This document shows positions 1 through 7,495 of a stretch of DNA of 11,478 nucleotides, in pieces. The translations under genes were made by a program, and so were the position numbers. The DNA is from Woeseiaceae bacterium (GTDB lineage Bacteria > Pseudomonadota > Gammaproteobacteria > Steroidobacterales > Woeseiaceae): positions 1 to 11,478 of the forward strand of contig JALHUQ010000451.1 of assembly GCA_022866645.1 (NCBI GenBank). Direction: 5' to 3'. How positions within the stretch are numbered: position 1 is the stretch's first letter; each line of letters opens with the position of its first letter. The notes below the pieces were generated by a model. That model was not told the origin of the DNA and did not search any database. It saw only the letters and a program-made list of their open reading frames with translations.

Positions 1-21
1 CTGATAGATGGGGAGACTCAT
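1..21 (-). CDS. hisD: Start of the gene after hisG, probably hisD (histidinol dehydrogenase), partial
   Basis: An ATG on the minus strand (19-21) opens a frame encoding MSLPIYQ and runs off the window edge. It begins 2 bp after the hisG stop codon (24-26, TAA), the spacing expected for a translationally coupled next gene. No clear Shine-Dalgarno sequence is seen; the upstream bases lie inside the hisG 3' end. The identity rests on gene order, since hisD normally follows hisG in gammaproteobacterial his operons. Seven residues are too few to recognise the protein itself. Confidence 0.5.
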
Positions 22-23
22 GA

Positions 24-926
24 TTACGCCAGCATTTTCTCAACCGGGAGGACCAGCAGGGAACTGGCACCTGCGGCCTTCAGATTTTCCAGCGTTTCCC
101 AGAACACGTTTTCGCGGCAGACTGCATGAAATGCAACCCTGTCATCGCTTCCTTCCAGTGGCATCACTGTGGGTGCCTCAGATCCAGGTAGCAATGCACG
201 TATCTCGGCCAGTGCGGCGCGCGGCGCATGCAGCATGATGTACTTGCTGTCGCGAACCTTCAAAACGCCATCGAGTCGCTGCAAGATCTTATTCACCAGG
301 GCCTGCTTTTCGTCGCCAAGTGGTGCCAGCGTCTGTATGACCACGGCTTCGCTTTCCAGGAGCACTTCTACCTCTCGCAGACCGTTGGCGGCGAGCGTCC
401 CACCGGACGAGACCAGGTCGCAAATGAAGTCAGCCCTCCCCAGTTTTGGTGCGATTTCGACGGCTCCGGAGAAAAATACGGGCTCCGCGTTAATGTTATT
501 TCTATTAAGGTAATCTGTAAGAATAGCCACATAACTCGTTGCAATCTTAGTATTTTCTAAGGACTCCGGACCCGCATACTCGACATCATCCGGCGCCGCT
601 ATCGAGAGTCGGCAGTGTCCAAACTCGAGCTCGAATATCTGTTTGAACAGGCCCTTGGACCCGTCCTGTTCCAGCTTCAGCCGTTTTTCCTCCGCTACAT
701 TGAGTCCGACGATACCCAGATCACAGACGTCGTCACTCACGAGGCCGGGTATGTCGTCATCCCGGACTAATAGCAGATCGATGGGCATATTTTCACCGTA
801 GCAAATGAGCTGGTCCTTGCTCTTCGTTACCTTCAGACCACATCGCTCCAGCAAGTCGATGGAATGATCGGTCAGGCGACCGGTTTTTTGCACCGCAATT
901 TTGATGCGTTGCTCAGAGTGTTCCAT
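24..926 (-). CDS. hisG: ATP phosphoribosyltransferase HisG, long form
   Basis: This enzyme catalyses the first committed step of histidine synthesis, joining ATP and PRPP to give N1-(5-phosphoribosyl)-ATP in the cytoplasm. The 300-residue product has the long-form architecture: two periplasmic-binding-protein-like lobes (about 8-222) and a C-terminal ACT-like regulatory domain (about 224-300) used in histidine feedback in this family. Recognisable stretches are IKIAVQKTGRL at 8-18, CDLGIVGLNV at 68-77 and the PRPP-binding loop region around DLVSSGGTLAANGL (170-183). The length matches the E. coli-type hexameric enzyme (about 299) and excludes the short HisG that needs HisZ. The ATG at 924-926 is preceded by AAGGA (934-938 on the plus strand), which overlaps the stop codon of the upstream TrpR-like gene, so the two are cotranscribed and probably coupled. 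Confidence 0.97.
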   Translation of the reverse strand: MEHSEQRIKIAVQKTGRLTDHSIDLLERCGLKVTKSKDQLICYGENMPIDLLLVRDDDIPGLVSDDVCDLGIVGLNVAEEKRLKLEQDGSKGLFKQIFELEFGHCRLSIAAPDDVEYAGPESLENTKIATSYVAILTDYLNRNNINAEPVFFSGAVEIAPKLGRADFICDLVSSGGTLAANGLREVEVLLESEAVVIQTLAPLGDEKQALVNKILQRLDGVLKVRDSKYIMLHAPRAALAEIRALLPGSEAPTVMPLEGSDDRVAFHAVCRENVFWETLENLKAAGASSLLVLPVEKMLA

Positions 927-936
927 TCGGGATTCC

Positions 937-1242
937 TTAGTGGGAAGTTCTGTCGATGGCGGTTTTGTAGCCGCCGGCGCCGTCGCTCAAACAGCGGGCG
1001 ACCCGTCCAATGGTGGTGACGCTGACGCCGGTGAGGTCATGAATTTTCCGGTAGGGGAGATCTTTTTGCAGATACTCAACCACTTGCCAGCGATCGACCA
1101 GCGCCTGCAACTCGGCAGGTGTGCACAAGTCTTCAAGAAAACAGCGGACTTCTCTGGTATTGCGCAGGGCGACCAGGGCAGTAAACAGGGCGTCTTCTGC
1201 TCGTTGCTGCTGTCTTCCGGTTTCGTTTCTATTCGGTTTCAT
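937..1242 (-). CDS. TrpR/YerC-family transcriptional regulator, probable regulator of the his operon
   Basis: This small DNA-binding protein (101 residues from the ATG at 1240-1242) belongs to the TrpR superfamily, YerC/YecD branch. The helical core is seen in TPAELQALVDRWQVVEYL (about 41-58), followed by the helix-turn-helix YRKIHDLTGVSVTTIGRVARCL (about 64-85), which matches the family pattern of Y-x-I-x-x-x-TGVS-x-x-T-x-x-RV. It sits 10 bp upstream of hisG on the same strand, so histidine genes are its likely target. Links between TrpR-like proteins and histidine control are known for this branch in general terms; the ligand cannot be read from sequence. An in-frame TTG start at 1254 would add four residues (M-V-Q-L). 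Neither start has a good Shine-Dalgarno sequence, so the mRNA may have a very short leader. Three tandem operator-like repeats lie immediately upstream, suggesting autoregulation. Confidence 0.88.
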   Translation of the reverse strand: MKPNRNETGRQQQRAEDALFTALVALRNTREVRCFLEDLCTPAELQALVDRWQVVEYLQKDLPYRKIHDLTGVSVTTIGRVARCLSDGAGGYKTAIDRTSH

Positions 1243-1254
1243 GAGTTGTACCAA

Positions 1255-1282
1255 TGTATTAATACGTTAGTACGTTAATACA
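1255..1282. promoter_or_regulatory. Tandem TrpR-like operator upstream of the regulator-his operon
   Basis: Three consecutive 8-bp units lie at 1259-1266 (TTAATACG), 1267-1274 (TTAGTACG) and 1275-1282 (TTAATACA). The block is bounded by the inverted arms TGTATTAA (1255-1262) and TTAATACA (1275-1282). The 18-mer at 1256-1273 matches the E. coli trp operator core GTACTAGTTAACTAGTAC at 12 of 18 positions by my alignment, including both outer half-sites (GTA-TA and TAGTAC). TrpR dimers are known to bind in tandem with 8-bp register. The block abuts the start of the TrpR-like gene, where a bound repressor would cover promoter or start region. No binding evidence exists; function is inferred. Confidence 0.68.
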
Positions 1283-1350
1283 AGAACCCGCTAATGGCAA
1301 GCATTCATTTTATGGTTGCAATTGCGACTAAATATAGTTGCGGCAGGCCC

Positions 1351-1380
1351 TTGACCTTTCCCGACGTTCACGCATAGACT
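1351..1380 (+). promoter_or_regulatory. Sigma70-like promoter for the riboswitch-metB transcript
   Basis: A -35 box TTGACC (1351-1356) and a -10 box TAGACT (1375-1380) are separated by 18 bp. The predicted start of transcription, near 1387, falls just before the 5' strand of riboswitch helix P1 (1389), exactly where an aptamer transcript should begin. That agreement is the main support for this promoter. Confidence 0.7.
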
Positions 1381-1388
1381 TCGCGAAA

Positions 1389-1513
1389 CTCATCGAGACC
1401 GGTCGAGGGATAGGCCCGACGACGCCGGGGCAACCTTCAGAACTAACCATTCTGAAAAGGTGCCAACTCCTGCGATGCTAGCCTCAGATTTTCTGGGCGC
1501 ATCGAATGATGAG
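1389..1513 (+). ncRNA. SAM-I (S-box) riboswitch upstream of metB
   Basis: This mRNA leader element is predicted to bind S-adenosylmethionine and lower metB expression when SAM is plentiful. The S-box consensus is clear: GAGGGATAGGCCCGA (1405-1419) followed by GGGGCAACC (1427-1435), and AGGTGCCAACTCCTGC (1458-1473). The four helices can be paired: P1 CTCATC (1389-1394) with GATGAG (1508-1513); P2a CCGG (1399-1402) with CCGG (1425-1428); P3 TTCAGAA (1436-1442) with TTCTGAA (1450-1456); P4 CGATGC (1473-1478) with GCATCG (1499-1504). The GG/CC pseudoknot between the P2 loop and the P3/P4 junction is also possible. S-boxes are best known from Firmicutes and are less usual in gammaproteobacteria. 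Position and target gene (methionine synthesis) agree with the assignment. Confidence 0.93.
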
Positions 1514-1628
1514 GGTAACTGCAACTACCCGTTGTCGGGCGAAGGGCAGGACACCCCTCCCTTGCGGGCTTCGCAGGGTTCCGATGAGCAGTATTGAGCT
1601 TTTGCGGAACACCTAGGCGGAGACCGAA
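1514..1628 (+). promoter_or_regulatory. Riboswitch expression platform and metB ribosome binding site
   Basis: This segment joins the aptamer to metB. It holds hairpins at 1528-1539 (CCCG-TTGT-CGGG), 1559-1578 (CCC-TTGCG paired with CGCA-GGG, one bulge) and 1578-1610 (GTTCCG with CGGAAC). The last one ends 8 nt before the metB Shine-Dalgarno GGAG (1619-1622). No stem followed by a run of T was found, so a transcription terminator is not evident and control may act on translation. A CGATGAG copy at 1582-1588 is fully complementary to the 5' strand of P1 (1389-1395), which could give an alternative fold without SAM. The mechanism is inference. Confidence 0.5.
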
Positions 1629-2825
1629 ATGACCTACCAAGCCAGCAAGACGACCCGAGCCGTTCGGGCATCCATTGAATCGGATACACAATTCGGGGCC
1701 GTTGTGCCGCCTTTGCATCTTTCGTCAAACTTTTCGTTTGCAGGCTTCGGCGACAAGCGGCAATACGACTACACACGCTCTGGTAACCCGACCCGCGATG
1801 CACTTGCAGATGCGCTCACCGAACTTGAAGGTGGCGCCGGTGCGGTCGTGACGTCGTCCGGAATGGCCGCTTTGACACTACTTACGCAGCTACTTGAGCC
1901 GGGCGATACCATTATTGCGCCCCATGATTGCTATGGCGGTACGTATCGATTGTTCGATCAGCAGTCCCGGAAGGGCCTATTCAAGGTGGTATTTGTCGAT
2001 CAAACCAATACCGTTGCACTGGCGAAGGCCGCAGAGTGCCGGCCAAAAATTATCCTTGCGGAAACGCCATCCAATCCCTTGCTGCGAATTGTCGATATCG
2101 AAAAACTCTCGGCTGTCGCTAAAGGCGCCGGCGCTTTACTTGCTGTCGACAATACGTTCCTGTCCCCGGCGTTGCAGAATCCGATCGAATTCGGTGCCGA
2201 TCTTGTCATTCATTCGACGACGAAATACATCAATGGGCACAGCGACGTCGTAGGGGGATGCGTAGTTGCGGCAACGGATGAACTTGCGGAAAAAATTAAG
2301 TATTGGGCCAACTGCATCGGCGTTACGGGTGCCCCGTTTGACAGTTTTCTGACGCTGCGTGGCATTCGCACACTGCACCCGCGAATCAGACAGCACCAGG
2401 AAACGGCCAGTCTCGTCGCCGACGTACTCAATCAACACGACCTAGTCGATCGCGTCTACTATCCAGGCCTTGAATCACATCCCGGTCACGACATTGCCAA
2501 ACGGCAACAACGTGGATTCGGCGGTATGCTGAGTTTTGAGATCAAAGGCGGTAGCGACGAGGTCCGCACGTTTGTGGAGAGCCTGCAGTTCTTCTCGTTG
2601 GCCGAATCCCTGGGCGGCGTCGAAAGTCTGGTCTGCCACCCGGCGTCGATGACCCACTCGCCGGTTTGCGCCGAAGCTCTGGCCGAAGCGGGCATCGGGC
2701 AGAATCTGATCCGATTGTCTGTTGGGCTGGAAAGCAGCGAAGATCTTATCGCGGACTTGCTGGCCGCCCTTGAAGCAGCAAGGTCGGCCCGAAGGTGGAT
2801 GTCCGTAGCGGCTGTCGTGGCCTAG
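1629..2825 (+). CDS. metB: Cystathionine gamma-synthase MetB (PLP-dependent transsulfuration enzyme)
   Basis: This cytoplasmic PLP enzyme joins an activated homoserine ester, O-succinylhomoserine in the E. coli enzyme, with cysteine to give cystathionine in methionine synthesis. The 398-residue protein follows E. coli MetB closely along its length: YDYTRSGNPTRDAL (46-59), SSGMAA (76-81), APHDCYGGTYRLFD (97-110), AETPSNPLLR (144-153), VDNTFLSPALQNP (173-185) and the Schiff-base motif HSTTKYINGHSDVVGG with Lys199. The C-terminal AESLGGVESLVCHPASMTHS stretch is also typical. The family is promiscuous, so direct sulfhydrylation of the homoserine ester cannot be excluded. The ATG at 1629 has GGAG 6 nt upstream. 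It is the only gene downstream of the SAM riboswitch and ends 9 bp from the stop of the convergent leuB. Confidence 0.95.
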   Translation: MTYQASKTTRAVRASIESDTQFGAVVPPLHLSSNFSFAGFGDKRQYDYTRSGNPTRDALADALTELEGGAGAVVTSSGMAALTLLTQLLEPGDTIIAPHDCYGGTYRLFDQQSRKGLFKVVFVDQTNTVALAKAAECRPKIILAETPSNPLLRIVDIEKLSAVAKGAGALLAVDNTFLSPALQNPIEFGADLVIHSTTKYINGHSDVVGGCVVAATDELAEKIKYWANCIGVTGAPFDSFLTLRGIRTLHPRIRQHQETASLVADVLNQHDLVDRVYYPGLESHPGHDIAKRQQRGFGGMLSFEIKGGSDEVRTFVESLQFFSLAESLGGVESLVCHPASMTHSPVCAEALAEAGIGQNLIRLSVGLESSEDLIADLLAALEAARSARRWMSVAAVVA

Positions 2826-2834
2826 AACGGCGCT

Positions 2835-3899
2835 CTAACGGCTGAGGCCACGGATAATTTCGGCGGCCATTTCGGCCGTTGAAACGCGTGATTCGCCCTT
2901 GGTCGCGATATCGGCTGTTCTGGCACCAGAAGCAATCGCCAGGTCGATTGCCCGTTCAACAGCCGTAGCCTCTGTCTCAAGTCCCAGGCTGTGTCGCAGC
3001 AAGAGAGCAGCACTGGCGATCGACGCGCAGGGGTTCGCAATTCCCTTGCCAGCGATATCCGGTGCCGAACCGTGTATCGGTTCGTACAGCCCGAGCCTGG
3101 AATCGCCGAGAGAAGCGGAGGGCAGCATACCCAACGAGCCAGCCAACATGGATGCTTCATCCGTCAAGATGTCGCCAAACATGTTTTCCGTGACAATGAT
3201 GTCGAAGTCCGCCGGACGACTGAGGAGATGCATCGCGGCTGCGTCCACCAACAATGTTTCGACCTCGATTTCGGGGAATTCCGCGGCCATCAGGCGGTCG
3301 GTGGTGCTACGCCACAACCGCGAAGTCTCGAGCACGTTGGCCTTATCCACCGAACACAATCTTCCGCGCCGACCTGTCGCGAGCCTGGCGGCGACACGAA
3401 TGATGCGCTCAATCTCGACCACCGTGTAGGTACACAAGTCGCTAGCGGAAAACTCATCGCGGGTCTTGGCACCAAAGTAGATCCCTCCCGTCAGCTCTCT
3501 AACGACTATCAAGTCAACGCCAGCAAGAATCTCGGGTCGTAGTGGCGACGCGCCGACCAACTCGGGAAAAATCTTTACCGGTCGAATGTTGGCGTAAACA
3601 CCGAGCGCCGACCGAAGTTGCAACAAACCTTGTTCAGGGCGAATTTTTGCATTCGGGTCCGACCATTTTGGGCCGCCCACGGCGCCGAGGAATATCGCAT
3701 CGGCGGCCTTGCAAGCGGCCACTGTCACTTCCGGCAGTGGATCACCTACTGCATCAATAGCGGCTCCGCCAATGAGCTGCGTATCAAACCTGAAACCATG
3801 GCCAAACCTCGTCGCAACGGCGTCCAGAACCTGCTCCGCACACTTCGTTACTTCAGGCCCGATTCCGTCGCCCGGTAATAGTACAATCAGGGCTTCCAA
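2835..3899 (-). CDS. leuB: 3-isopropylmalate dehydrogenase LeuB
   Basis: This enzyme oxidises and decarboxylates 3-isopropylmalate with NAD+ to 2-oxoisocaproate, the last pathway-specific step to leucine. Family motifs in the 354-residue reading: LLPGDGIGPEV (7-17), GAVGGPKW (72-79), the substrate arginines R96, R106 and R134, RELTGGIYFG (134-143, with catalytic Tyr141), catalytic Lys186 in SVDKANVL, metal-binding Asp219, Asp243 and Asp247, and the NAD loop HGSAPDIAG (276-284). I chose the TTG at 3897-3899: it puts the conserved N terminus at residue 7, gives normal family length and has GAGGA (3909-3913) 9 nt upstream. The longer frame from 3980 would add 27 residues unlike LeuB that lie inside leuD. 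The gene overlaps the leuD end by 13 nt. It is the last gene of the operon. Confidence 0.95.
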   Translation of the reverse strand: MEALIVLLPGDGIGPEVTKCAEQVLDAVATRFGHGFRFDTQLIGGAAIDAVGDPLPEVTVAACKAADAIFLGAVGGPKWSDPNAKIRPEQGLLQLRSALGVYANIRPVKIFPELVGASPLRPEILAGVDLIVVRELTGGIYFGAKTRDEFSASDLCTYTVVEIERIIRVAARLATGRRGRLCSVDKANVLETSRLWRSTTDRLMAAEFPEIEVETLLVDAAAMHLLSRPADFDIIVTENMFGDILTDEASMLAGSLGMLPSASLGDSRLGLYEPIHGSAPDIAGKGIANPCASIASAALLLRHSLGLETEATAVERAIDLAIASGARTADIATKGESRVSTAEMAAEIIRGLSR

Positions 3900-4471
3900 T
3901 TGCGTTTTTCCTCGAATGCTTCTATGGCGGATGACTGCTGTTGCAGAAAGCCCAATTGATCGATCCCCTCCAGCAGGCAATGCCGGGCGAATCCGTCCAT
4001 CGTAAATTCGATGCTCCGCTTGCCAGGAATGGTGATCGTGCCTTCCTCAACGTCGATAACACATTCAGTACCAGGATTAGCCATCAGCCATTCGTGATTG
4101 CTGGAATCAATAACGATGGCGAGCAATCCGTTTTTAAGAGCATTGTTGCGAAAGATATCAGCAATTTGGCTCGAAATAACCGCTTCGAAGCCGTAGTCCA
4201 GTAGTGCCCATGGGGCATGTTCGCGCGATGAGCCGCAACCAAAGTTATTGCCGCCGACCAATATTGTGCAGTCTCGCGCGGCAGCTTGATTAAGAGCGAA
4301 TTCGGGCTTTTCACTACCGTCTTCGTTGTAGCGCAAATCGTAAAACGCGTACTCACCAAGACCTTCTTTCGACGTCGTCGTGAGAAACCGGGCAGCAATG
4401 ATTTGGTCTGTATCAATGTCTCGGGTCGGCAAAACTACCGTCCGACCTTGAACGCGTTTCACCGATTTCAT
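3887..4471 (-). CDS. leuD: 3-isopropylmalate dehydratase small subunit LeuD
   Basis: LeuD supplies the swivelling domain of isopropylmalate isomerase, pairing with LeuC to convert 2-isopropylmalate to 3-isopropylmalate. The 194-residue length fits the bacterial LeuD1 type (about 200). The signature GGNNFGCGSSREHAPWAL is at 73-90, and LPTRDIDTDQIIAARFL (14-30) is typical of the N terminus. The ATG (4469-4471) overlaps the leuC stop (4468-4470) as ATGA, so translation is probably coupled and the two subunits made in equal amounts. Its own 3' end overlaps the leuB start in another frame. Confidence 0.97.
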   Translation of the reverse strand: MKSVKRVQGRTVVLPTRDIDTDQIIAARFLTTTSKEGLGEYAFYDLRYNEDGSEKPEFALNQAAARDCTILVGGNNFGCGSSREHAPWALLDYGFEAVISSQIADIFRNNALKNGLLAIVIDSSNHEWLMANPGTECVIDVEEGTITIPGKRSIEFTMDGFARHCLLEGIDQLGFLQQQSSAIEAFEEKRNWKP

Positions 4472-5868
4472 GAATACTTCCTCGGATCTGCTACGAACCC
4501 GGCGATCGCCGACGCGGCGGCAGTCGCGGGACTGGCAAGGACTGTGCGCGCGCCGATTCCCTGGCGACCTTCAAAATTGCGATTGCTGGTGCTGACGCTA
4601 AGCTGACCTGGCTTTACGATGTCGCCGTTCATCGCGATACACATAGAGCATCCGGCCTCGCGCCATTCGGCACCCGCGGCAGTAATGATCTTGTCCAGTC
4701 CACGTTTCTCCGCCTCTTTTTTGACCAACTCCGAACCCGGTACAACCAGCATCCGTACACCAGCGGCGATTTTTCGGCCTTCAAGGATCCTGGCGGCTTC
4801 TTCGATATCGGAAATGCGACCGTTCGTACAGCTGCCGACAAATACAATATCGACCGCGTTGCAGGTCATCGGTTTGCCGGATTCAACTTGCATGTAGTCC
4901 AGAGCTTTCCGGAAACTGACGTCGTTTCCCTGCGGGATCGGGTCATTTATTGCGACCACCATTCCAGGGTTGGTTCCGAAAGTCACCATAGGCTGCAATT
5001 CACCGGCATCCAAAGTAACGGACTTATCAAAAATGGCGCCGTCGTCTGTCCGCAATTGGCTCCAACGTTTGACAGCAGCGTCCCACGCCGCGCCTTTGGG
5101 CGCACGCGGGCGTCCTTTCAGATATTCGAACGTTGTTTCATCAGGTGCAATCATTCCGGCTCTTGCGCCGGCTTCAATGGACATGTTGCAAATAGTCATG
5201 CGGCTTTCCATGTTCATAGCGCGAATCGCTTCGCCACGGTATTCGATAACGTGACCCGTACCGCCATTGACGCCAATCTTGCCAATGACGGCGAGTACCA
5301 AATCCTTTGCGGTAACACCCGCAGGAAGCTTGCCTGCGATATTGACTTCGAAAGTTTTGGGTTTGCGTTGTAATAGACTCTGAGTGGCCAGAACGTGTCC
5401 GACTTCGGTGGTCCCGATTCCAAATGCGAGTGCTCCGAATGCGCCATGTGTGCTTGAGTGACTGTCGCCACAAACGATAGTCTTGCCTGGCTGCGTAGCG
5501 CCCAATTCGGGCCCGATAACGTGCACAATGCCGCGCTGTCCGCTGCCATAGCCAAGCAATTCGACACCGAACTCCACACAGTTTTGCTCCATTTGCCGAA
5601 CTTGATTCGCGGCACTCTCACCGGCAACCAGCAAATCCTCGAAGGAGGAAACCGGCGTCGTCGGAGTAGAGTGATCCAGCGTCGCGAGTGTCAGGTCAGG
5701 TCGGCGGACCGGCAAACCGAGCTCGCGTAAAACCGAAAATGCCTGCGGCGTAGTAACCTCATGCACTATGTGCAAATCGATGTACAAAATGGCCGGTATC
5801 TGCGGCGTTTCTGCGACGACCACATGATCATCCCAGACCTTTTGGAACAGGGTCATTTTCTTGCTCAT
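4468..5868 (-). CDS. leuC: 3-isopropylmalate dehydratase large subunit LeuC
   Basis: LeuC is the [4Fe-4S] aconitase-family catalytic subunit of isopropylmalate isomerase. From the ATG at 5866-5868 it is 466 residues, the same as E. coli LeuC, and the three cluster cysteines fall at 347 (VGSCTNGR), 407 and 410 (AGCSMCIAMNGD). Other aconitase signatures are CGDSHSSTHGAFGALAFGIG (133-152) and the C-terminal SNRNFEGRQG (428-437). An upstream in-frame TTG at 5880 would add four residues with no family support. The Shine-Dalgarno is weak (GGGT about 6 nt upstream). The gene lies 23 bp after leuA. Confidence 0.97.
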   Translation of the reverse strand: MSKKMTLFQKVWDDHVVVAETPQIPAILYIDLHIVHEVTTPQAFSVLRELGLPVRRPDLTLATLDHSTPTTPVSSFEDLLVAGESAANQVRQMEQNCVEFGVELLGYGSGQRGIVHVIGPELGATQPGKTIVCGDSHSSTHGAFGALAFGIGTTEVGHVLATQSLLQRKPKTFEVNIAGKLPAGVTAKDLVLAVIGKIGVNGGTGHVIEYRGEAIRAMNMESRMTICNMSIEAGARAGMIAPDETTFEYLKGRPRAPKGAAWDAAVKRWSQLRTDDGAIFDKSVTLDAGELQPMVTFGTNPGMVVAINDPIPQGNDVSFRKALDYMQVESGKPMTCNAVDIVFVGSCTNGRISDIEEAARILEGRKIAAGVRMLVVPGSELVKKEAEKRGLDKIITAAGAEWREAGCSMCIAMNGDIVKPGQLSVSTSNRNFEGRQGIGARTVLASPATAAASAIAGFVADPRKYS

Positions 5869-5891
5869 TGTTCTACCCAAAAGGAAAATAG

Positions 5892-7469
5892 TTAGATGGT
5901 TGCGTGTGCTGCCTGGTCATCGCTTACCGGGCTTTCATCGCGAGCACGACGACGCAATGATCGGTTTATTACCTCCAGGCACGCGCGGCAACCGGCTTCA
6001 ACGATGTCTACACTCGCGCCCCGGCCGCGAAAACTGTGGCCGTCAATTTCCACGGTCACCGTAACTTCGCCCAGAGCATCGTCTCCGATTGACGCACTGT
6101 GCAGTTCAAAATTTTGCAGCACCATAGTGACTCCGGTGGCTGCCTCCAATGCCTGAAACGCAGCCGCAATCGGCCCGTCGCCGAGTGCGGATCTGGATAC
6201 TCCAGTTCCATCCTCACCCATCAGACTTACGGTCGCTGTCGCCGGTTCATCGGTATGAGTCTGCACCTCCAACGACTTCAAGGCCCACGGACCTGAAGAA
6301 GAACTCCCGGCGCTCATGATGATCGACTCAATGTCGCCGTCATAAACATCTTTCTTCTTGTCAGCAAGCTTCTTGAATTCCTGAAACGCACGGTTAGTTT
6401 CGAAGTCGTCGAGCTCAAAGCCCAGCTCCGTGACACGATCGCGAAATGCATGGCGCCCACTGTGTTTGCCCAATACCAATTTGGACTTGCTCAGACCTAC
6501 GTCTTCGGGCCGCATGATTTCGTAGGTCGATGCATGTTGCAGCATGCCGTGTTGGTGGATCCCGGCCTCGTGCGAAAATGCGTTTTCGCCGACAATCGCC
6601 TTATTGCGAGGAGGGTGCATGCCGGTAATATTGGAGACGAGTCGTGACGTTGGGTACAAGCGAGTCGTATCGATTCCCGTTTCCAGCCCAAAAAACTCGG
6701 CGCGAGTCTTAATTGCCATCACAACCTCTTCCAGGCTGCAATTGCCGGCACGCTCCCCAATACCATTCACGGTGCACTCAATTTGACGTGCGCCGGCTGC
6801 AACGGCCGCAAGGCTATTTGCGACTGCCATACCGAGGTCATTGTGACAATGAACACTAAGCGTGACTTCGTTGATACGAGCCACATGGTCTTTCAGGTAA
6901 CGAAATAGATGATCGAATTCGGCGGGTACCGTATAGCCGACCGTGTCAGGAATATTGACCGTAGTAGCCCCGGCCTCGATTGCAGCAGAGACCACTTCGG
7001 CCAAATAGGACAATTCGGTTCGTGAAGCGTCCTCGGGCGAGAATTCAACGTCTTCGCACAATTCACGAGCCATCTTGATGGCACCAACTGCGCTTCTGAT
7101 GATTTCTTCTTTCGCCATTTTGAGCTTGTGCTCGCGATGTATTGCGCTGGTTGCGACGAAAACATGGATGCGATGTTTGTCGGCGCCCCTGACGGCGGCA
7201 TGTACTTTTTCAATGTCCGCAGCGTTACATCTTGCGAGGCCGCAGATCACGGGCCCGAAATTCCTGTCTGCAATTGCTTTAACAGCTTCAAAATCGCCGG
7301 GCGATGCGGCCGGAAACCCGGCTTCAATGATGTCGACATTGAGCTCCGTCAACGCCTTTGCAATACGGAGTTTTTCGCTGAGCGTCATGCTGCAGCCAGG
7401 AGCCTGTTCCCCATCTCGTAAGGTCGTGTCGAAGATGCGTATTCTTTTCTCTGCGCCAGCGTCAGACAT
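5892..7469 (-). CDS. leuA: 2-isopropylmalate synthase LeuA
   Basis: This enzyme condenses acetyl-CoA with 2-oxoisovalerate, the first committed step to leucine, and is leucine-inhibited in the family. From the ATG at 7467-7469 the product is 525 residues. The TIM-barrel domain shows RIFDTTLRDGEQAPGCSM (11-28, metal Asp14), the metal ligands H207 and H209 in SVHCHNDLG and N243 in GERAGN. A linker region follows with KHSGRHAF (335-342), then the LeuA dimer regulatory domain at about 392-505, which contains the leucine-binding region in homologues. A TTG one codon upstream is possible but unnecessary. It starts 26 bp after ilvC, placing it second in the ilv-leu operon. Citramalate synthase is a relative, but operon context and the full-length regulatory domain support LeuA. 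Confidence 0.96.
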   Translation of the reverse strand: MSDAGAEKRIRIFDTTLRDGEQAPGCSMTLSEKLRIAKALTELNVDIIEAGFPAASPGDFEAVKAIADRNFGPVICGLARCNAADIEKVHAAVRGADKHRIHVFVATSAIHREHKLKMAKEEIIRSAVGAIKMARELCEDVEFSPEDASRTELSYLAEVVSAAIEAGATTVNIPDTVGYTVPAEFDHLFRYLKDHVARINEVTLSVHCHNDLGMAVANSLAAVAAGARQIECTVNGIGERAGNCSLEEVVMAIKTRAEFFGLETGIDTTRLYPTSRLVSNITGMHPPRNKAIVGENAFSHEAGIHQHGMLQHASTYEIMRPEDVGLSKSKLVLGKHSGRHAFRDRVTELGFELDDFETNRAFQEFKKLADKKKDVYDGDIESIIMSAGSSSSGPWALKSLEVQTHTDEPATATVSLMGEDGTGVSRSALGDGPIAAAFQALEAATGVTMVLQNFELHSASIGDDALGEVTVTVEIDGHSFRGRGASVDIVEAGCRACLEVINRSLRRRARDESPVSDDQAAHATI

Positions 7470-7495
7470 CAATCCGGTCCCTAGTTGTTACAGTA

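Noticed and set aside
901..1278. 125-codon plus-strand ORF opposite the TrpR-like gene
   Set aside because: It is antisense to a clear helix-turn-helix gene and runs through the operator; its composition is that of a shadow frame.
3900..3980. N-terminal extension of LeuB giving 381 residues
   Set aside because: These 27 residues lie inside leuD, have no family similarity, and the TTG at 3899 with GAGGA gives the normal length.
5869..5880. Upstream TTG start for leuC adding MGRT
   Set aside because: The ATG at 5868 gives 466 residues with cluster cysteines at the E. coli positions.
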